64,000 nt of DNA from CAYQQR01 sp964420035 (GCA_964420035.1 CAYQQR010000018.1:1-64000); one strand, 5' to 3'. Numbered from the stretch's first letter, positions 43,015-50,660 are shown. The notes: generated from the sequence alone by a model not told the origin. Made by a program: numbers and translations.

Positions 43015-43923
43015 TTACTTTAGTGTTCCCGCTATAAATACATCAAATACCAGGGTCATTTCCGGGGGAATGATATACCCGTAGTACTGAACAGCCAGCC
43101 CTGCAGACCCATAGGCCTTATCGGGTTCAATGATCCAGCGGGCGCGGGTGTACCTGCGCATTTGTTTGGCAGCAATATCCCATCCTTCAATAACATCACC
43201 GGATCCGATGACAAACCTTGTAGGGATCTGGCCTTCATTGGTGTCAAATACCCGGCCATCCAGAAAATAGCCCGTAAACTGAACGGCTACCTCATTCCCC
43301 GTATCCATCAGTTCCCCCTCTCCTTCTTCGATGATGGCTACATAAACCCCGTCTGTCTCCTTATATTCCAGGGTGTCATTTTCGATGAATTCATTGATCA
43401 ATTCCTGCTCATGCGTTTCGGTATCCAGGATCACATCCAGCAATTTCACATGATAGATCAGGGTCGAATAAGGGGGAATAGATCCGTACCGGGATCCGCC
43501 ATAGGCCAGATCGGAGGGAATGATGAAGGTGGCTTCACCGTCTTCCTTCATTTTTCTGATCCCTTCAAAAAAACCGTCGGTCGGCTGTACATAATAGCGA
43601 TGGGGTCCGTAAAGCCTTGAATCCGAATAGATCCGCGCATCCCTGGCTTCAGCACTGTCGGTTGTTTCTACTACCGTACCGTCAATTAAGGTTCCCGTGT
43701 ATACCAGCTCGATAAGGTCATCGACCCGCGGGCTGACCCCGGTGCCTTCCACTTCTTCAAGATAATACATACCCGATCCGGTAGGTTCCTGGGTAATGTT
43801 GTTATCCAAAAGATAGGCTTCCAGTTTTCTGCGTTCTTCTTCCTTCTGTTCGGAATCATCATCCTTAAGGCATGCTGAAAGCATCATGACCATCGCTGAC
43901 AAGAAGAAAATAAAGTATTTCAT
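43015..43923 (-). CDS. double FKBP-type peptidyl-prolyl isomerase lipoprotein
   Basis: The 302-residue protein begins with a lipoprotein signal (MVMMLSACLKDDD, Cys about 18). Two FKBP folds follow, at about 60-165 (ELVYTGTLIDGT, FIIPSDLAYGG) and 185-300 (VQFTGYFLDGRVFD, GDVIEGWD, AYGSAGLA). The second keeps more of the family's active-site aromatic residues. It isomerises X-Pro bonds in envelope proteins, by inference. It is the last of three FKBP-like lipoproteins in a row. A TAACTTTG box lies about 57 bases upstream. Confidence 0.9.
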   Translation of the reverse strand: MKYFIFFLSAMVMMLSACLKDDDSEQKEEERRKLEAYLLDNNITQEPTGSGMYYLEEVEGTGVSPRVDDLIELVYTGTLIDGTVVETTDSAEARDARIYSDSRLYGPHRYYVQPTDGFFEGIRKMKEDGEATFIIPSDLAYGGSRYGSIPPYSTLIYHVKLLDVILDTETHEQELINEFIENDTLEYKETDGVYVAIIEEGEGELMDTGNEVAVQFTGYFLDGRVFDTNEGQIPTRFVIGSGDVIEGWDIAAKQMRRYTRARWIIEPDKAYGSAGLAVQYYGYIIPPEMTLVFDVFIAGTLK

Positions 43924-43979
43924 TTTTTATCCTTATTTACAATTCTAATGACGCTGCAAATTCTCAAAGCGTTGCGTTG

Positions 43980-43987
43980 CAAAGTTA
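43980..43987 (-). promoter_or_regulatory. candidate -7 box for the double FKBP gene
   Basis: TAACTTTG (minus strand) fits TAnnTTTG, but no -33 box is obvious. If used, this gene would have its own promoter in addition to read-through from the upstream FKBP genes. Confidence 0.3.
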
Positions 43988-43992
43988 AAGAT

Positions 43993-44892
43993 TCAATCTG
44001 TATTCTCCGCCGGTTTGATTTCCAGAATCGTAAGCTCGTAGATCATCGGTGTAAACGGAGGCACTATTCCCGTTGATGATCCTCCTGCACCGTAGGCCAT
44101 TTTGGAGGGAAGAATGGCCAGGGCCACCTCTCCTTCCCGCATGGTGCCGACCACCCGGTCCAATCCCTCTATCAGCTGATCTTCCTGTCCATAAACCAGG
44201 GTAAATGCTTCCCCCAGGGGATAGCTACTATCGACGAACCGACCGTTCAGAAAGCGTCCCTTGTAATGGAGCCTAACCGTATCCCCTTGAGCCACGGTTC
44301 TCCCGCTGCCTTCTTCTCGGATTAATTTGAAATATCCTTCCTGCATCGCATCTGCTTCAGGTAGCCGGTTTTCCAGATAATCCTCCAGTATCTTCTGTTC
44401 ATATTCAGCCAGGTTGCTGGCCCAGGCCATAAAGGCCTCTTTTTCCTTTTGGTATTCTTCACTGCTCCGGACCTGCTCCAGCCGTATTCCAACCTTGAAT
44501 TGCCGGCCGCTGAGATGAGCCGGAGCGGGTTGATTTGCCGAAGTCATAAAATATTCATCCGCGTCCAGGATGAAAGATGCACTGTCTCCTTCATGCATCA
44601 GGAGCAGCATGTGGTCGATGTTGCCAGCTCCTGCTCCGGACCTTAAATTAAGCGTGATCCTCCTGGAATACAGCAGGCTGTCATCACGGGTATAATAGGC
44701 GATCCGAGCTGCAACATGGCTCCCTACCTCAGCCTTCCTGTCAGAATTGCCAAGCTCCAATAAATGGTAATAAAAACCATGTTCACTCCTGCTGTAGCCT
44801 TTTGGTCTGTTGCAGGCTTCTGCAGCAAAGATGAGCACCAGGCTGACCAGGATGGGGTTAATCCCGCGAGATGTCAAGTACTTCCAGTTCAT
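43993..44892 (-). CDS. FKBP-type peptidyl-prolyl isomerase lipoprotein
   Basis: The 299-residue protein has a lipoprotein signal (IFAAEACNRPKG, Cys about 27). The C-terminal half (about 190-295) is a clear FKBP domain (LHYKGRFLNGRFVDSS, QLIEGLDRVVGTMREGE, MAYGAGGSS). The N-terminal half (about 45-130) looks like a degenerate FKBP fold (ARIAYYTRDDSLLYS), possibly a dimer or substrate arm. It starts at the ATG at 44892, overlapping the upstream GldI-like gene by 35 bases, which argues for coupled translation. Confidence 0.88.
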   Translation of the reverse strand: MNWKYLTSRGINPILVSLVLIFAAEACNRPKGYSRSEHGFYYHLLELGNSDRKAEVGSHVAARIAYYTRDDSLLYSRRITLNLRSGAGAGNIDHMLLLMHEGDSASFILDADEYFMTSANQPAPAHLSGRQFKVGIRLEQVRSSEEYQKEKEAFMAWASNLAEYEQKILEDYLENRLPEADAMQEGYFKLIREEGSGRTVAQGDTVRLHYKGRFLNGRFVDSSYPLGEAFTLVYGQEDQLIEGLDRVVGTMREGEVALAILPSKMAYGAGGSSTGIVPPFTPMIYELTILEIKPAENTD

Positions 44893-45418
44893 ATAAAATT
44901 ACCGATCGTCCGGGAATCTTATGGTCATCGCCGAGCAAACCGTGGGCCAGGTGCGGGGGCATGATAAAGCGGGCCTTATCGCCTTCACGAAGAAGTAAAA
45001 TACCCTGTTCCAGACCGGATTCCACACCACCCTGACCAATCAGGAATTGCTTTGGATTCAGGGAATCGGAAGCATAGCAGAGGGTGCCGTTCAACAGGTA
45101 AACCGCGTAATCAATAGTGGCATAGAGGCCCCTTTCAGCACGGGGACCGGTTCCGTGTTCATGAATCATGTAATAAAGTCCTGTTTCCGTTCGCTTCATA
45201 TTCCAGCCCCGCCTCTCGATAAAATTCCGGATTACCTCGTCATCCTTGGTTACAAGGTGCTTGTTGACCCGTAAAAGGGTCTCTTCGTCAACTTTCCTGC
45301 CCGGAACATTATCCCCCGAAGAATCATCAGAAGAACTGCATGCCCCGGCCAAGAGCATGAAAATAAATAAAAGGATGAAAAGGACCGCTGCTTCAGGACG
45401 AGCTGATCTCCGCTTCAT
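44858..45418 (-). CDS. GldI-like FKBP lipoprotein
   Basis: The 186-residue protein starts with a lipoprotein signal (FMLLAGACSSSDD, Cys about 26) and has a single FKBP-like domain (about 95-185). It carries VESGLEQGILLLREGDKARF and MPPHLAHGLLGDDHKIP; the latter motif is like that of GldI, the peptidyl-prolyl isomerase lipoprotein linked to gliding motility in flavobacteria. GldI neighbours nrnA in several Bacteroidota from memory, which would fit. No other gld operon genes are near. I use the ATG at 45418; it overlaps the nrnA 3' end by 26 bases. Confidence 0.75.
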   Translation of the reverse strand: MKRRSARPEAAVLFILLFIFMLLAGACSSSDDSSGDNVPGRKVDEETLLRVNKHLVTKDDEVIRNFIERRGWNMKRTETGLYYMIHEHGTGPRAERGLYATIDYAVYLLNGTLCYASDSLNPKQFLIGQGGVESGLEQGILLLREGDKARFIMPPHLAHGLLGDDHKIPGRSVILYELEVLDISRD

Positions 45419-46430
45419 GTTCTTTAATTCTGGATATAAATTCGTTAAGCGCTTCCTGCATGCTCCCATAATATTCACCTCCTGCAGCATTTAAATGTCC
45501 GCCTCCTCCAAAGTAAAGCTTTGAGAATTCATTGATGGCAAATTTGCCCCTGGACCTGAGTGAAATCTTAATATGGTCTTCCTTTTCAACAAAGAGCGCG
45601 GACACCTTAATGCCTTTTATAGAGAACGGTAAATTAACAAATCCTTCTGTATCTCCTGTTTTAAAATTATAACGCTCCAGCTCGGTTTTCGTGATGCTGA
45701 TGGTGGCCGCGGGAACACCGGGTACTATTTTAAGTTTATTTTTCAGGGCATGTCCCATAAGCTGCATGCGCTGATAAGAAAATTTCTCATAAACCAGGTT
45801 ATAGACCTTATCTTTGTCAATCCCGGTTTTCAATAAGGCGGCAACGGTATGCCATGTTTCCGGTTCAGAACTGCTGTAGCTGAAACAACCGGTATCGGTC
45901 ATGATGCCCGTGAAGATACATTCTGCAATAACTTTGTCGATAACCGCCTGGTGTTCCGGCAGGTTCATAAAATCAAAAACCAGTTCGGCAGCGGAGGAAA
46001 CCGTAACATCCGAAAAGGTCAGGTCAAAACTGTTTTCCGGCACCGGGTGATGGTCAATCAGTATTTTGAATGCCTTACTTTGCAGAAAAGGCTCCTGCAT
46101 TACATCCAGACGGTTGGTCTCGTTGAAATCGAGACAGAACAAAACATCGGCAGAAGACAGCCACGAGGGAACATTATCCGGGTCGGCACCGGTCACCCAT
46201 ATCCGATCGGCCCCTTCCATCCAGTGCAAAAAATCGGGAATCTCATTCGGTATGGCCATTTGAACCTCCTTGCCCATCTGCTTCAGGAACCAAAAAAGTC
46301 CGAGCATCGAACCTATAGCATCCCCATCCGGATTGACATGGGAAAGTATCCCTATCTTCCTTGCTGCAGAGAGTTTTTGGATCAACCGTTCCCGGTCGCT
46401 TTCTTTCAGGATTTTGCTCGGTTCCGCCAT
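45393..46430 (-). CDS. nrnA: NrnA-type DHH phosphoesterase (nanoRNase/pAp phosphatase)
   Basis: The 345-residue protein has DHH motifs SHVNPDGDAIGSM (about 31-43), CLDFN (about 98) and IDHHPVPEN (about 124), and a C-terminal DHHA1 domain ending GGGGHLNAAGG. Family members degrade 2-5 nt RNAs and dephosphorylate 3'-phosphoadenosine 5'-phosphate with Mn2+. It starts at the ATG at 46430, with a TATATTTG box about 14 bases upstream. Its 3' end overlaps the GldI-like gene. Confidence 0.9.
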   Translation of the reverse strand: MAEPSKILKESDRERLIQKLSAARKIGILSHVNPDGDAIGSMLGLFWFLKQMGKEVQMAIPNEIPDFLHWMEGADRIWVTGADPDNVPSWLSSADVLFCLDFNETNRLDVMQEPFLQSKAFKILIDHHPVPENSFDLTFSDVTVSSAAELVFDFMNLPEHQAVIDKVIAECIFTGIMTDTGCFSYSSSEPETWHTVAALLKTGIDKDKVYNLVYEKFSYQRMQLMGHALKNKLKIVPGVPAATISITKTELERYNFKTGDTEGFVNLPFSIKGIKVSALFVEKEDHIKISLRSRGKFAINEFSKLYFGGGGHLNAAGGEYYGSMQEALNEFISRIKEHEAEISSS

Positions 46431-46443
46431 AAAAAGGAAAAAG

Positions 46444-46451
46444 CAAATATA
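46444..46451 (-). promoter_or_regulatory. candidate -7 box for the nrnA-FKBP operon
   Basis: TATATTTG (minus strand) is a perfect TAnnTTTG. Predicted leader is only about 10 bases. It would drive nrnA and the overlapping FKBP genes. Confidence 0.45.
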
Positions 46452-46485
46452 GAAATAATTGAAAGCACGGCATTTTAAATTTTGT

Positions 46486-46493
46486 TATCTTCG
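46486..46493 (+). promoter_or_regulatory. candidate -7 box for ndk
   Basis: TATCTTCG fits the TAnnTTyG form and gives a leader of about 22 bases. A TTG at 46459-46461 is the nearest -33-like word, at a slightly long spacing. Confidence 0.35.
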
Positions 46494-46518
46494 CCTGAAT
46501 TTCAAAAACACGATCTGA

Positions 46519-46938
46519 ATGGCTGGAAGAATTACCCTTACGATGATCAAACCCGGCGCTGTCATGAAAGGACACACCGGAGCTATCCTTAAAATGATTA
46601 ACGAAACCGGATTCAGGATAAGCGCTCTGACCATGACCAAGCTCAGCAGGCAGCAAGCCGAAACTTTTTATGCCATTCACCGGAGCAAAGCCTTTTATGA
46701 AAGCCTGGTGGAATTCATGTCTTCCGGCCCCATCGTTGCCGCCATTCTGGAAAGAGACAATGCCGTTGATGATTACCGTGTCCTTATCGGCGCTACCGAC
46801 CCATCCAGGGCAGAAGACGGTACCATAAGAAAAATGTATGCGGAATCAGTGGAACGGAATGCCGTACACGGTTCCGATTCCGATGAAACCGCGGAATTCG
46901 AGGCTGATTTTTTCTTTGCCAAGAAGAACAGGTTTTAG
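46519..46938 (+). CDS. ndk: nucleoside diphosphate kinase
   Basis: The 139-residue enzyme balances nucleoside triphosphate pools by phosphate transfer through His 117 in NAVHGSDS. The N-terminal TLTMIKPGAV and the Kpn-loop region are canonical and the length is normal. It is divergent from nrnA and convergent with the DUF721 gene, from which it is separated by a heptad array starting at its stop codon. Confidence 0.96.
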   Translation: MAGRITLTMIKPGAVMKGHTGAILKMINETGFRISALTMTKLSRQQAETFYAIHRSKAFYESLVEFMSSGPIVAAILERDNAVDDYRVLIGATDPSRAEDGTIRKMYAESVERNAVHGSDSDETAEFEADFFFAKKNRF

Positions 46939-46965
46939 TTGTCGGTTGTCGGTTGTCGGTTTTAG
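46938..46965. repeat. heptad array joining two convergent stop codons
   Basis: Three copies of GTTGTCG and one GTTTTAG run from the TAG of ndk into the TAA of the DUF721 gene at 46962. The same word occurs at 19234-19254. Confidence 0.8.
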
Positions 46966-47252
46966 CGAAGTACGATCTTTTTGATCAGCTCCTCGCCGGC
47001 AAGTTCATTGAGTCGTTTGATGATATCCTCCTGCAGCATCTGAAGTTCGTTCCTGACCACCGATGAAGTGAGGTAGACATAGAGCGTACCCTCCTTCAGA
47101 TAAAGTTTCCCGGTAGCACGCGCTACAGATTTGCCCAGCAGATTTTCCCATTCTCCAATTACAGAAGCTTCCTTCATCTTATTTTCCAAACCGGCTTCCT
47201 TGAGGAATTCCCTGATTACTTCTCCAATATTCCGCGTCTCGGTCCGTCGCAT
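46962..47252 (-). CDS. DUF721 domain protein
   Basis: The 96-residue protein covers the whole DUF721 (DciA-like N-terminal) domain: a helical start (GEVIREFLKEAGLENKM) then GEWENLLGKSVARATGKLYLKEGTLYV. DciA proteins load the replicative helicase in many bacteria lacking DnaC; short Bacteroidota DUF721 proteins next to recF are likely related, but this is inference. It starts at the ATG at 47252 with TATATTTG about 20 bases upstream, overlapping nothing but the recF 3' end region. Confidence 0.85.
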   Translation of the reverse strand: MRRTETRNIGEVIREFLKEAGLENKMKEASVIGEWENLLGKSVARATGKLYLKEGTLYVYLTSSVVRNELQMLQEDIIKRLNELAGEELIKKIVLR

Positions 47253-47271
47253 TATAATTATTCAATAACTA

Positions 47272-47279
47272 CAAATATA
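47272..47279 (-). promoter_or_regulatory. candidate -7 box for the DUF721 gene
   Basis: TATATTTG (minus strand), with TTCG 17 bases upstream as a possible -33 box inside the end of recF. Predicted leader about 16 bases. Confidence 0.45.
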
Positions 47280-47300
47280 TTTCGTATCCCGTAACCCGAA

Positions 47301-48407
47301 TCATTCCTTTTTTATATCCCCGTTTTCACCAATCCTGAAGATACGATTTTCTATGGAAGTTTCTTTAATGATGCTTTTCATCCGGTCCTGGCTGGTATCG
47401 GTGATGAATATCTGACCGAAGTTATCCTCTCCCACCAATTCAACGATCTGACGGACCCGGAAGGCGTCGAACTTGTCGAAGATATCATCCAGCAATAAGA
47501 GGGGCTTCTTGCCGGCCGTACTGGCAATGAAGTCGAACTTGGCCATCTTCAAAGCCACCAGGTAGGTCTTTTGCTGCCCCTGGGAACCCGATTTTTTTAT
47601 GGGATAACCCGAGATGGTAAGTTTCAGATCATCCTTATGCGGACCAACGGTGGTGTACATGAGTATACGGTCCTTGTCCCGGTTGCTCCTCAGCAGGTCG
47701 GTAAAACCCCCTTCTGATAGCTGGGATTGATATTCCAGTTCCACCGGTTCCTTTTCTCCTGAAATAGTGGAATAATAACGCTGAAATATGGGGATGAGCT
47801 CACGGGTAAATTCCTTGCGCTTTAAGTAGATGCCTTGTCCGAACTCCACCAGTTGCATATCGTATACTTCCAGTTGCTGCAAATCCAGCTTCCCCCTTTT
47901 ATCATGTTCTTTGAGCAGGGTATTGCGCTGCACCAGTATCTTATTGTAATTGATATTGTCATGCAGATATTCCTTATCGTACTGGGATATCACTCCATTT
48001 ATAAATCTCCTGCGCTCATCGCTTCCCTCAACGATGAGGCTGCTGTCGGCCGGGGATACCATCACCACGGGCAAGAGTCCTATATGATCGGCCAGGCGTT
48101 CATAATCCTTTTTGTTCCTTTTGAACTGCTTTTTCTTCCCCTTCTGAACGCCGCAATAAATCTGTTCATCGCTTTCATTCAAACTGTAGTTTCCCTGGAT
48201 TACAAAAAAGTCCTTTTCGTGCCGGATGTTCTGGGTATCTATAGGGTTAAAAAATGACTTCGTCATCGACAAGTAATAAACGGCATCCAGCAGGTTGGTT
48301 TTGCCAACCCCGTTATTTCCCGTGAAACAGTTCAGTTTCGGGGAAAACTCCATCTGTGCCTGTTCATAGTTCTTGAAGTTTACCAGGTTGAGATCTTTCA
48401 GATGCAT
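47301..48407 (-). CDS. recF: DNA replication and repair protein RecF
   Basis: The 368-residue SMC-like ATPase binds gapped DNA and, with RecO and RecR, helps RecA load. Walker A is GNNGVGKTN (about 30-38); the signature is KSGSQGQQKT (about 270) and Walker B LLLLDDIFDKFD (about 302). It starts at the ATG at 48407. The neighbouring DUF721 gene is its usual partner in Bacteroidota. Confidence 0.94.
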   Translation of the reverse strand: MHLKDLNLVNFKNYEQAQMEFSPKLNCFTGNNGVGKTNLLDAVYYLSMTKSFFNPIDTQNIRHEKDFFVIQGNYSLNESDEQIYCGVQKGKKKQFKRNKKDYERLADHIGLLPVVMVSPADSSLIVEGSDERRRFINGVISQYDKEYLHDNINYNKILVQRNTLLKEHDKRGKLDLQQLEVYDMQLVEFGQGIYLKRKEFTRELIPIFQRYYSTISGEKEPVELEYQSQLSEGGFTDLLRSNRDKDRILMYTTVGPHKDDLKLTISGYPIKKSGSQGQQKTYLVALKMAKFDFIASTAGKKPLLLLDDIFDKFDAFRVRQIVELVGEDNFGQIFITDTSQDRMKSIIKETSIENRIFRIGENGDIKKE

Positions 48408-48422
48408 GTTGGGATTGACGCT

Positions 48423-48442
48423 CCTCGCGGCTTGCCGCGAGG
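48423..48442. repeat. perfect GC hairpin near recF
   Basis: CCTCGCGGCTTGCCGCGAGG pairs over 9 bp with a 2-base loop. It belongs to the CTCG-CGGC hairpin group also seen at 48482, 50541 and 50585. Confidence 0.65.
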
Positions 48443-48481
48443 AATCATCGATTAATTGTTTATTTTAATGGTGTTCGCTTA

Positions 48482-48502
48482 CCCCGCGGCAGAGCTACGG
48501 GG
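48482..48502. repeat. CGGCAGAGC hairpin
   Basis: CCCCG and CGGGG arms enclose CGGCAGAGCTA. The same core with different arms is at 50541-50561 and, shortened, at 50585-50604, so arm changes appear compensated. Confidence 0.6.
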
Positions 48503-48515
48503 AACGCGCTCGCGT

Positions 48516-48536
48516 AATTCAGGATTCAGAATTTAA
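48516..48536. repeat. short heptad array (AATTCAG units)
   Basis: AATTCAG, GATTCAG and AATTTAA in register, upstream of recF. The word is shared with 31805 and 49143. Confidence 0.5.
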
Positions 48537-48672
48537 AGTTAATGAATTGTTCTCGATTTTCGGTTCTCTCCCGATAGCAATCCGGACACGGTTCTGTAAA
48601 GCTATCAATTAAGATCAGGCTCCCATGAACCATTGAATATTGATTTTGTTGTTGTTACATGGATAACAATTC

Positions 48673-49152
48673 ATGCATATGACATTTCGTGGACGTACAT
48701 TTCACAGGATTGACATTGCGGTAACCCATTGGATGGCCAGAAACGGGATCTTGCTGCTCAGGATCAGCCTGGGATTTATCTTCATCTGGTTTGGCGCATT
48801 GAAATTCATTCCGGGTATGAGTCCGGCCGAGGACCTGGCCATACGGACCATTGACATGCTTTCTTTCGGCCTGTTCCAGGAGCAGACCATTATTATTGGG
48901 CTGGCCGTATGGGAGTTGGCCATTGGTATTGGATTGATGTTCAAGCTCTTTCTCCGGGAAACCCTGCTGCTTTTGTATCTACAGATGATCGGCACTTTCA
49001 CCCCGGTGATCTTATTTCCTTCCGAAGTGTTTACTGTTTTCCCCTATGCCCTGACCCTGGAGGGGCAGTATGTTTTCAAGAACCTGGTGGTGGTATCCGC
49101 GGGGATCGTGATTGGGGCGACCGTTCGGGGAGGGAGACTTACTAATTCATAA
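48673..49152 (+). CDS. DoxX/DUF417-like membrane protein
   Basis: The 159-residue protein has four hydrophobic segments (about 25-45, 72-92, 97-118, 135-152) and the motif LRISLGFIFIWFGALKF at its first helix. The last helix follows EGQYVFKNLVV, as in the DUF417 (RclC/YkgB) and DoxX-like families, some of which help in reactive-chlorine or thiosulfate stress. The function here is unknown. It starts at the ATG at 48673; another in-frame ATG lies two codons later. Confidence 0.72.
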   Translation: MHMTFRGRTFHRIDIAVTHWMARNGILLLRISLGFIFIWFGALKFIPGMSPAEDLAIRTIDMLSFGLFQEQTIIIGLAVWELAIGIGLMFKLFLRETLLLLYLQMIGTFTPVILFPSEVFTVFPYALTLEGQYVFKNLVVVSAGIVIGATVRGGRLTNS

Positions 49153-49280
49153 TTCAGGATTCAGCCTGCCTGACGGCAGTCAGGGATTCAGCCCCGATAG
49201 CTATCGGGGCAGGATGAGGGTGTGGGATTTGGGTGTGGGTAAGGATAATTCGCAATTCGCAATCAGTAATTAGTAATCAA
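49143..49280. repeat. long heptad array with two 20-base palindromic inserts
   Basis: Heptads (TAATTCA twice, GGATTCA) run 49143-49163. A 20-base insert follows (49164-49183, containing CCTGAC/GTCAGG arms), one heptad GGATTCA (49184-49190), then GCCCCGATAGCTATCGGGGC (49191-49210), a perfect palindrome. Ten more in-register heptads follow (49211-49280), moving from GGGTGTG to CAATTCG to TAATTAG words. The TAA stop of ribH (49270) is within the array. Confidence 0.85.
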
Positions 49281-49752
49281 GAGCGACCATCTTGATGGCG
49301 GTGATGGCGGCTTCGGTGCCTTTGTTGCCGTGTTTGCCCCCGACACGTTCCCGGGCTTGTTCCATGTTGTTGGTTGTGAGAACGCCGAAGATAAAGGGCA
49401 GATCATAACTCAGGTTGAGTTCAGTTAAGCCATAGGTGACGCTGTTGCATATATAATCGAAATGCCTTGTCTCACCCTGGATGATGCATCCGAGGCAGAT
49501 AACGGCATGCAGCTCTTGCTCTTCTGCAAGTTTTTTTGCCCCATAGGTAATCTCAAAACTACCCGGCACCCATTCGATCAGAATATCATCTTCCCTTGCT
49601 CCCTGTTTCTTCAATGCAGCCAGGCATGCTTCCAGCAAGGCTCCTGTTATTTCCCTGTTCCATTCCGAAACCACGATGCCGATCTTCAATCCTTCAGCAG
49701 AAGGAACTTCTTCAGGATCATAACTGGAAAGATTTTTTAAACTTGTAGCCAT
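49270..49752 (-). CDS. ribH: 6,7-dimethyl-8-ribityllumazine synthase
   Basis: The 160-residue enzyme catalyses the last-but-one step of riboflavin synthesis, joining the ribityl-pyrimidine with dihydroxybutanone phosphate. Motifs include IVVSEWNREI (about 27), PGSFEI (about 70) and GCIIQGETRHFDYIC (about 92-106) with the conserved His. I start at the ATG at 49752; a much longer frame upstream overlaps the YfgM-like gene and is not RibH. It follows that gene by 22 bases and is probably co-transcribed with it. Confidence 0.94.
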   Translation of the reverse strand: MATSLKNLSSYDPEEVPSAEGLKIGIVVSEWNREITGALLEACLAALKKQGAREDDILIEWVPGSFEITYGAKKLAEEQELHAVICLGCIIQGETRHFDYICNSVTYGLTELNLSYDLPFIFGVLTTNNMEQARERVGGKHGNKGTEAAITAIKMVALDY

Positions 49753-49774
49753 AATTTTAAGGCTCGGTGCACGA

Positions 49775-50470
49775 TCAGGAGGATGTTTCTGCCAGTATCC
49801 TGGCCCGGGTAAGATACTTCTCAATATTTTCCCGGTTGGCGAAATCCAGGTACTCTTTCTGTATGCGCTCATAGTTTTCCACCGCCTTCTGATACTCAGC
49901 CAGCTCTTCATAAACCTGGGCCGCTTTCATCAGGTAACGGGGGGTGATGAGATTGTTATCGCACATATTGGCGGCTTTCATATATTGCTTGACCCCTGTT
50001 TCCATATCTTCCAATTCAACATAGGCATCGCCAATGGCACCCTCGGCAATGGGTGCAACCATTTTGTCGCTTGACTTGAAGGATTTGAGGTACTCGATGG
50101 CATCCTCATACTGACCCAGCCGCAGGTAGGAAATACCCGCGTAGTATTTAGCCAGGTTAGCAGACTTGGTTATTTTATATTCATCGATAATATCGAGAAA
50201 ACCGAGATATTGTCCATCACCCATCAGGGCGAGATTGAAAGAATCCTGTTCGAAATATTTTTCTGCAACAAACATCTGGGACCGGGCTTCCTCTTCCAGC
50301 GGAGCTAAGTAGAAACGTTTGAAGCCTATGTAAATGACAACTACCGCAACGATTCCCAGTACGATATAAGTCAGGGTCTTTTGATTATCCTCAATAAACT
50401 GTTCGGTACGTGTTAAGGCACCTTCAAATCCTTCGAAGCTGTCGTGTTGTTGGGTCTTTTTCTTAGCCAT
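49775..50470 (-). CDS. YfgM-like TPR membrane protein
   Basis: The 231-residue protein has a short cytoplasmic N terminus, one membrane helix (about 34-50) and a periplasmic TPR domain (about 65-225; YYAGISYLRLGQYEDAIEYL is its clearest repeat). This is the layout of YfgM, an ancillary factor of the SecYEG translocon in proteobacteria; the role in Bacteroidota is inference. It starts at the ATG at 50470 with a good promoter upstream. ribH follows. Confidence 0.82.
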   Translation of the reverse strand: MAKKKTQQHDSFEGFEGALTRTEQFIEDNQKTLTYIVLGIVAVVVIYIGFKRFYLAPLEEEARSQMFVAEKYFEQDSFNLALMGDGQYLGFLDIIDEYKITKSANLAKYYAGISYLRLGQYEDAIEYLKSFKSSDKMVAPIAEGAIGDAYVELEDMETGVKQYMKAANMCDNNLITPRYLMKAAQVYEELAEYQKAVENYERIQKEYLDFANRENIEKYLTRARILAETSS

Positions 50471-50495
50471 TTTCTACTCTTTAAAAAATCAACCG

Positions 50496-50527
50496 CAAAG
50501 GTAATGCAATTGGATAAACTTGACAAT
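50496..50527 (-). promoter_or_regulatory. promoter for the YfgM-ribH operon
   Basis: On the minus strand ATTG (50527-50524) is followed by a 20-base spacer and TACCTTTG (50503-50496), a good Bacteroidota -33/-7 pair. Predicted leader about 22 bases. Confidence 0.6.
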
Positions 50528-50540
50528 TTAAGATAAACTA

Positions 50541-50561
50541 CCTCGCGGCAGAGCCACGAGG
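50541..50561. repeat. CGGCAGAGC hairpin (second copy)
   Basis: CCTCG and CGAGG arms enclose CGGCAGAGCCA. Compare CCCCG/CGGGG arms at 48482: both partners changed, so pairing is kept. Confidence 0.65.
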
Positions 50562-50584
50562 TATTAACAAAATTAATACTTCTT

Positions 50585-50604
50585 CTCGAAGCAGAGCTTC
50601 GGGG
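50585..50604. repeat. GCAGAGC hairpin (third copy, variant)
   Basis: CGAAGC and GCTTCG arms close on an AGA loop, again centred on GCAGAGC. It is 24 bases from the second copy. Confidence 0.55.
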
Positions 50605-50639
50605 AACTAACCCCATAGAGATTAGAAATTCTGAACCGC

Positions 50640-50660
50640 CTACTGCCAACTGCCTACCTT
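50640..50660. repeat. short heptad array at the yidC stop
   Basis: CTACTGC, CAACTGC and CTACCTT in register; the CTA of the last unit is the TAG stop of the minus-strand yidC gene. This is the reverse sense of the GGCAGTT array at 20198. Confidence 0.55.

Noticed and set aside
49752..49911. Longer start for ribH
   Set aside because: The extra 53 residues overlap the YfgM-like gene in another frame and do not resemble lumazine synthase.
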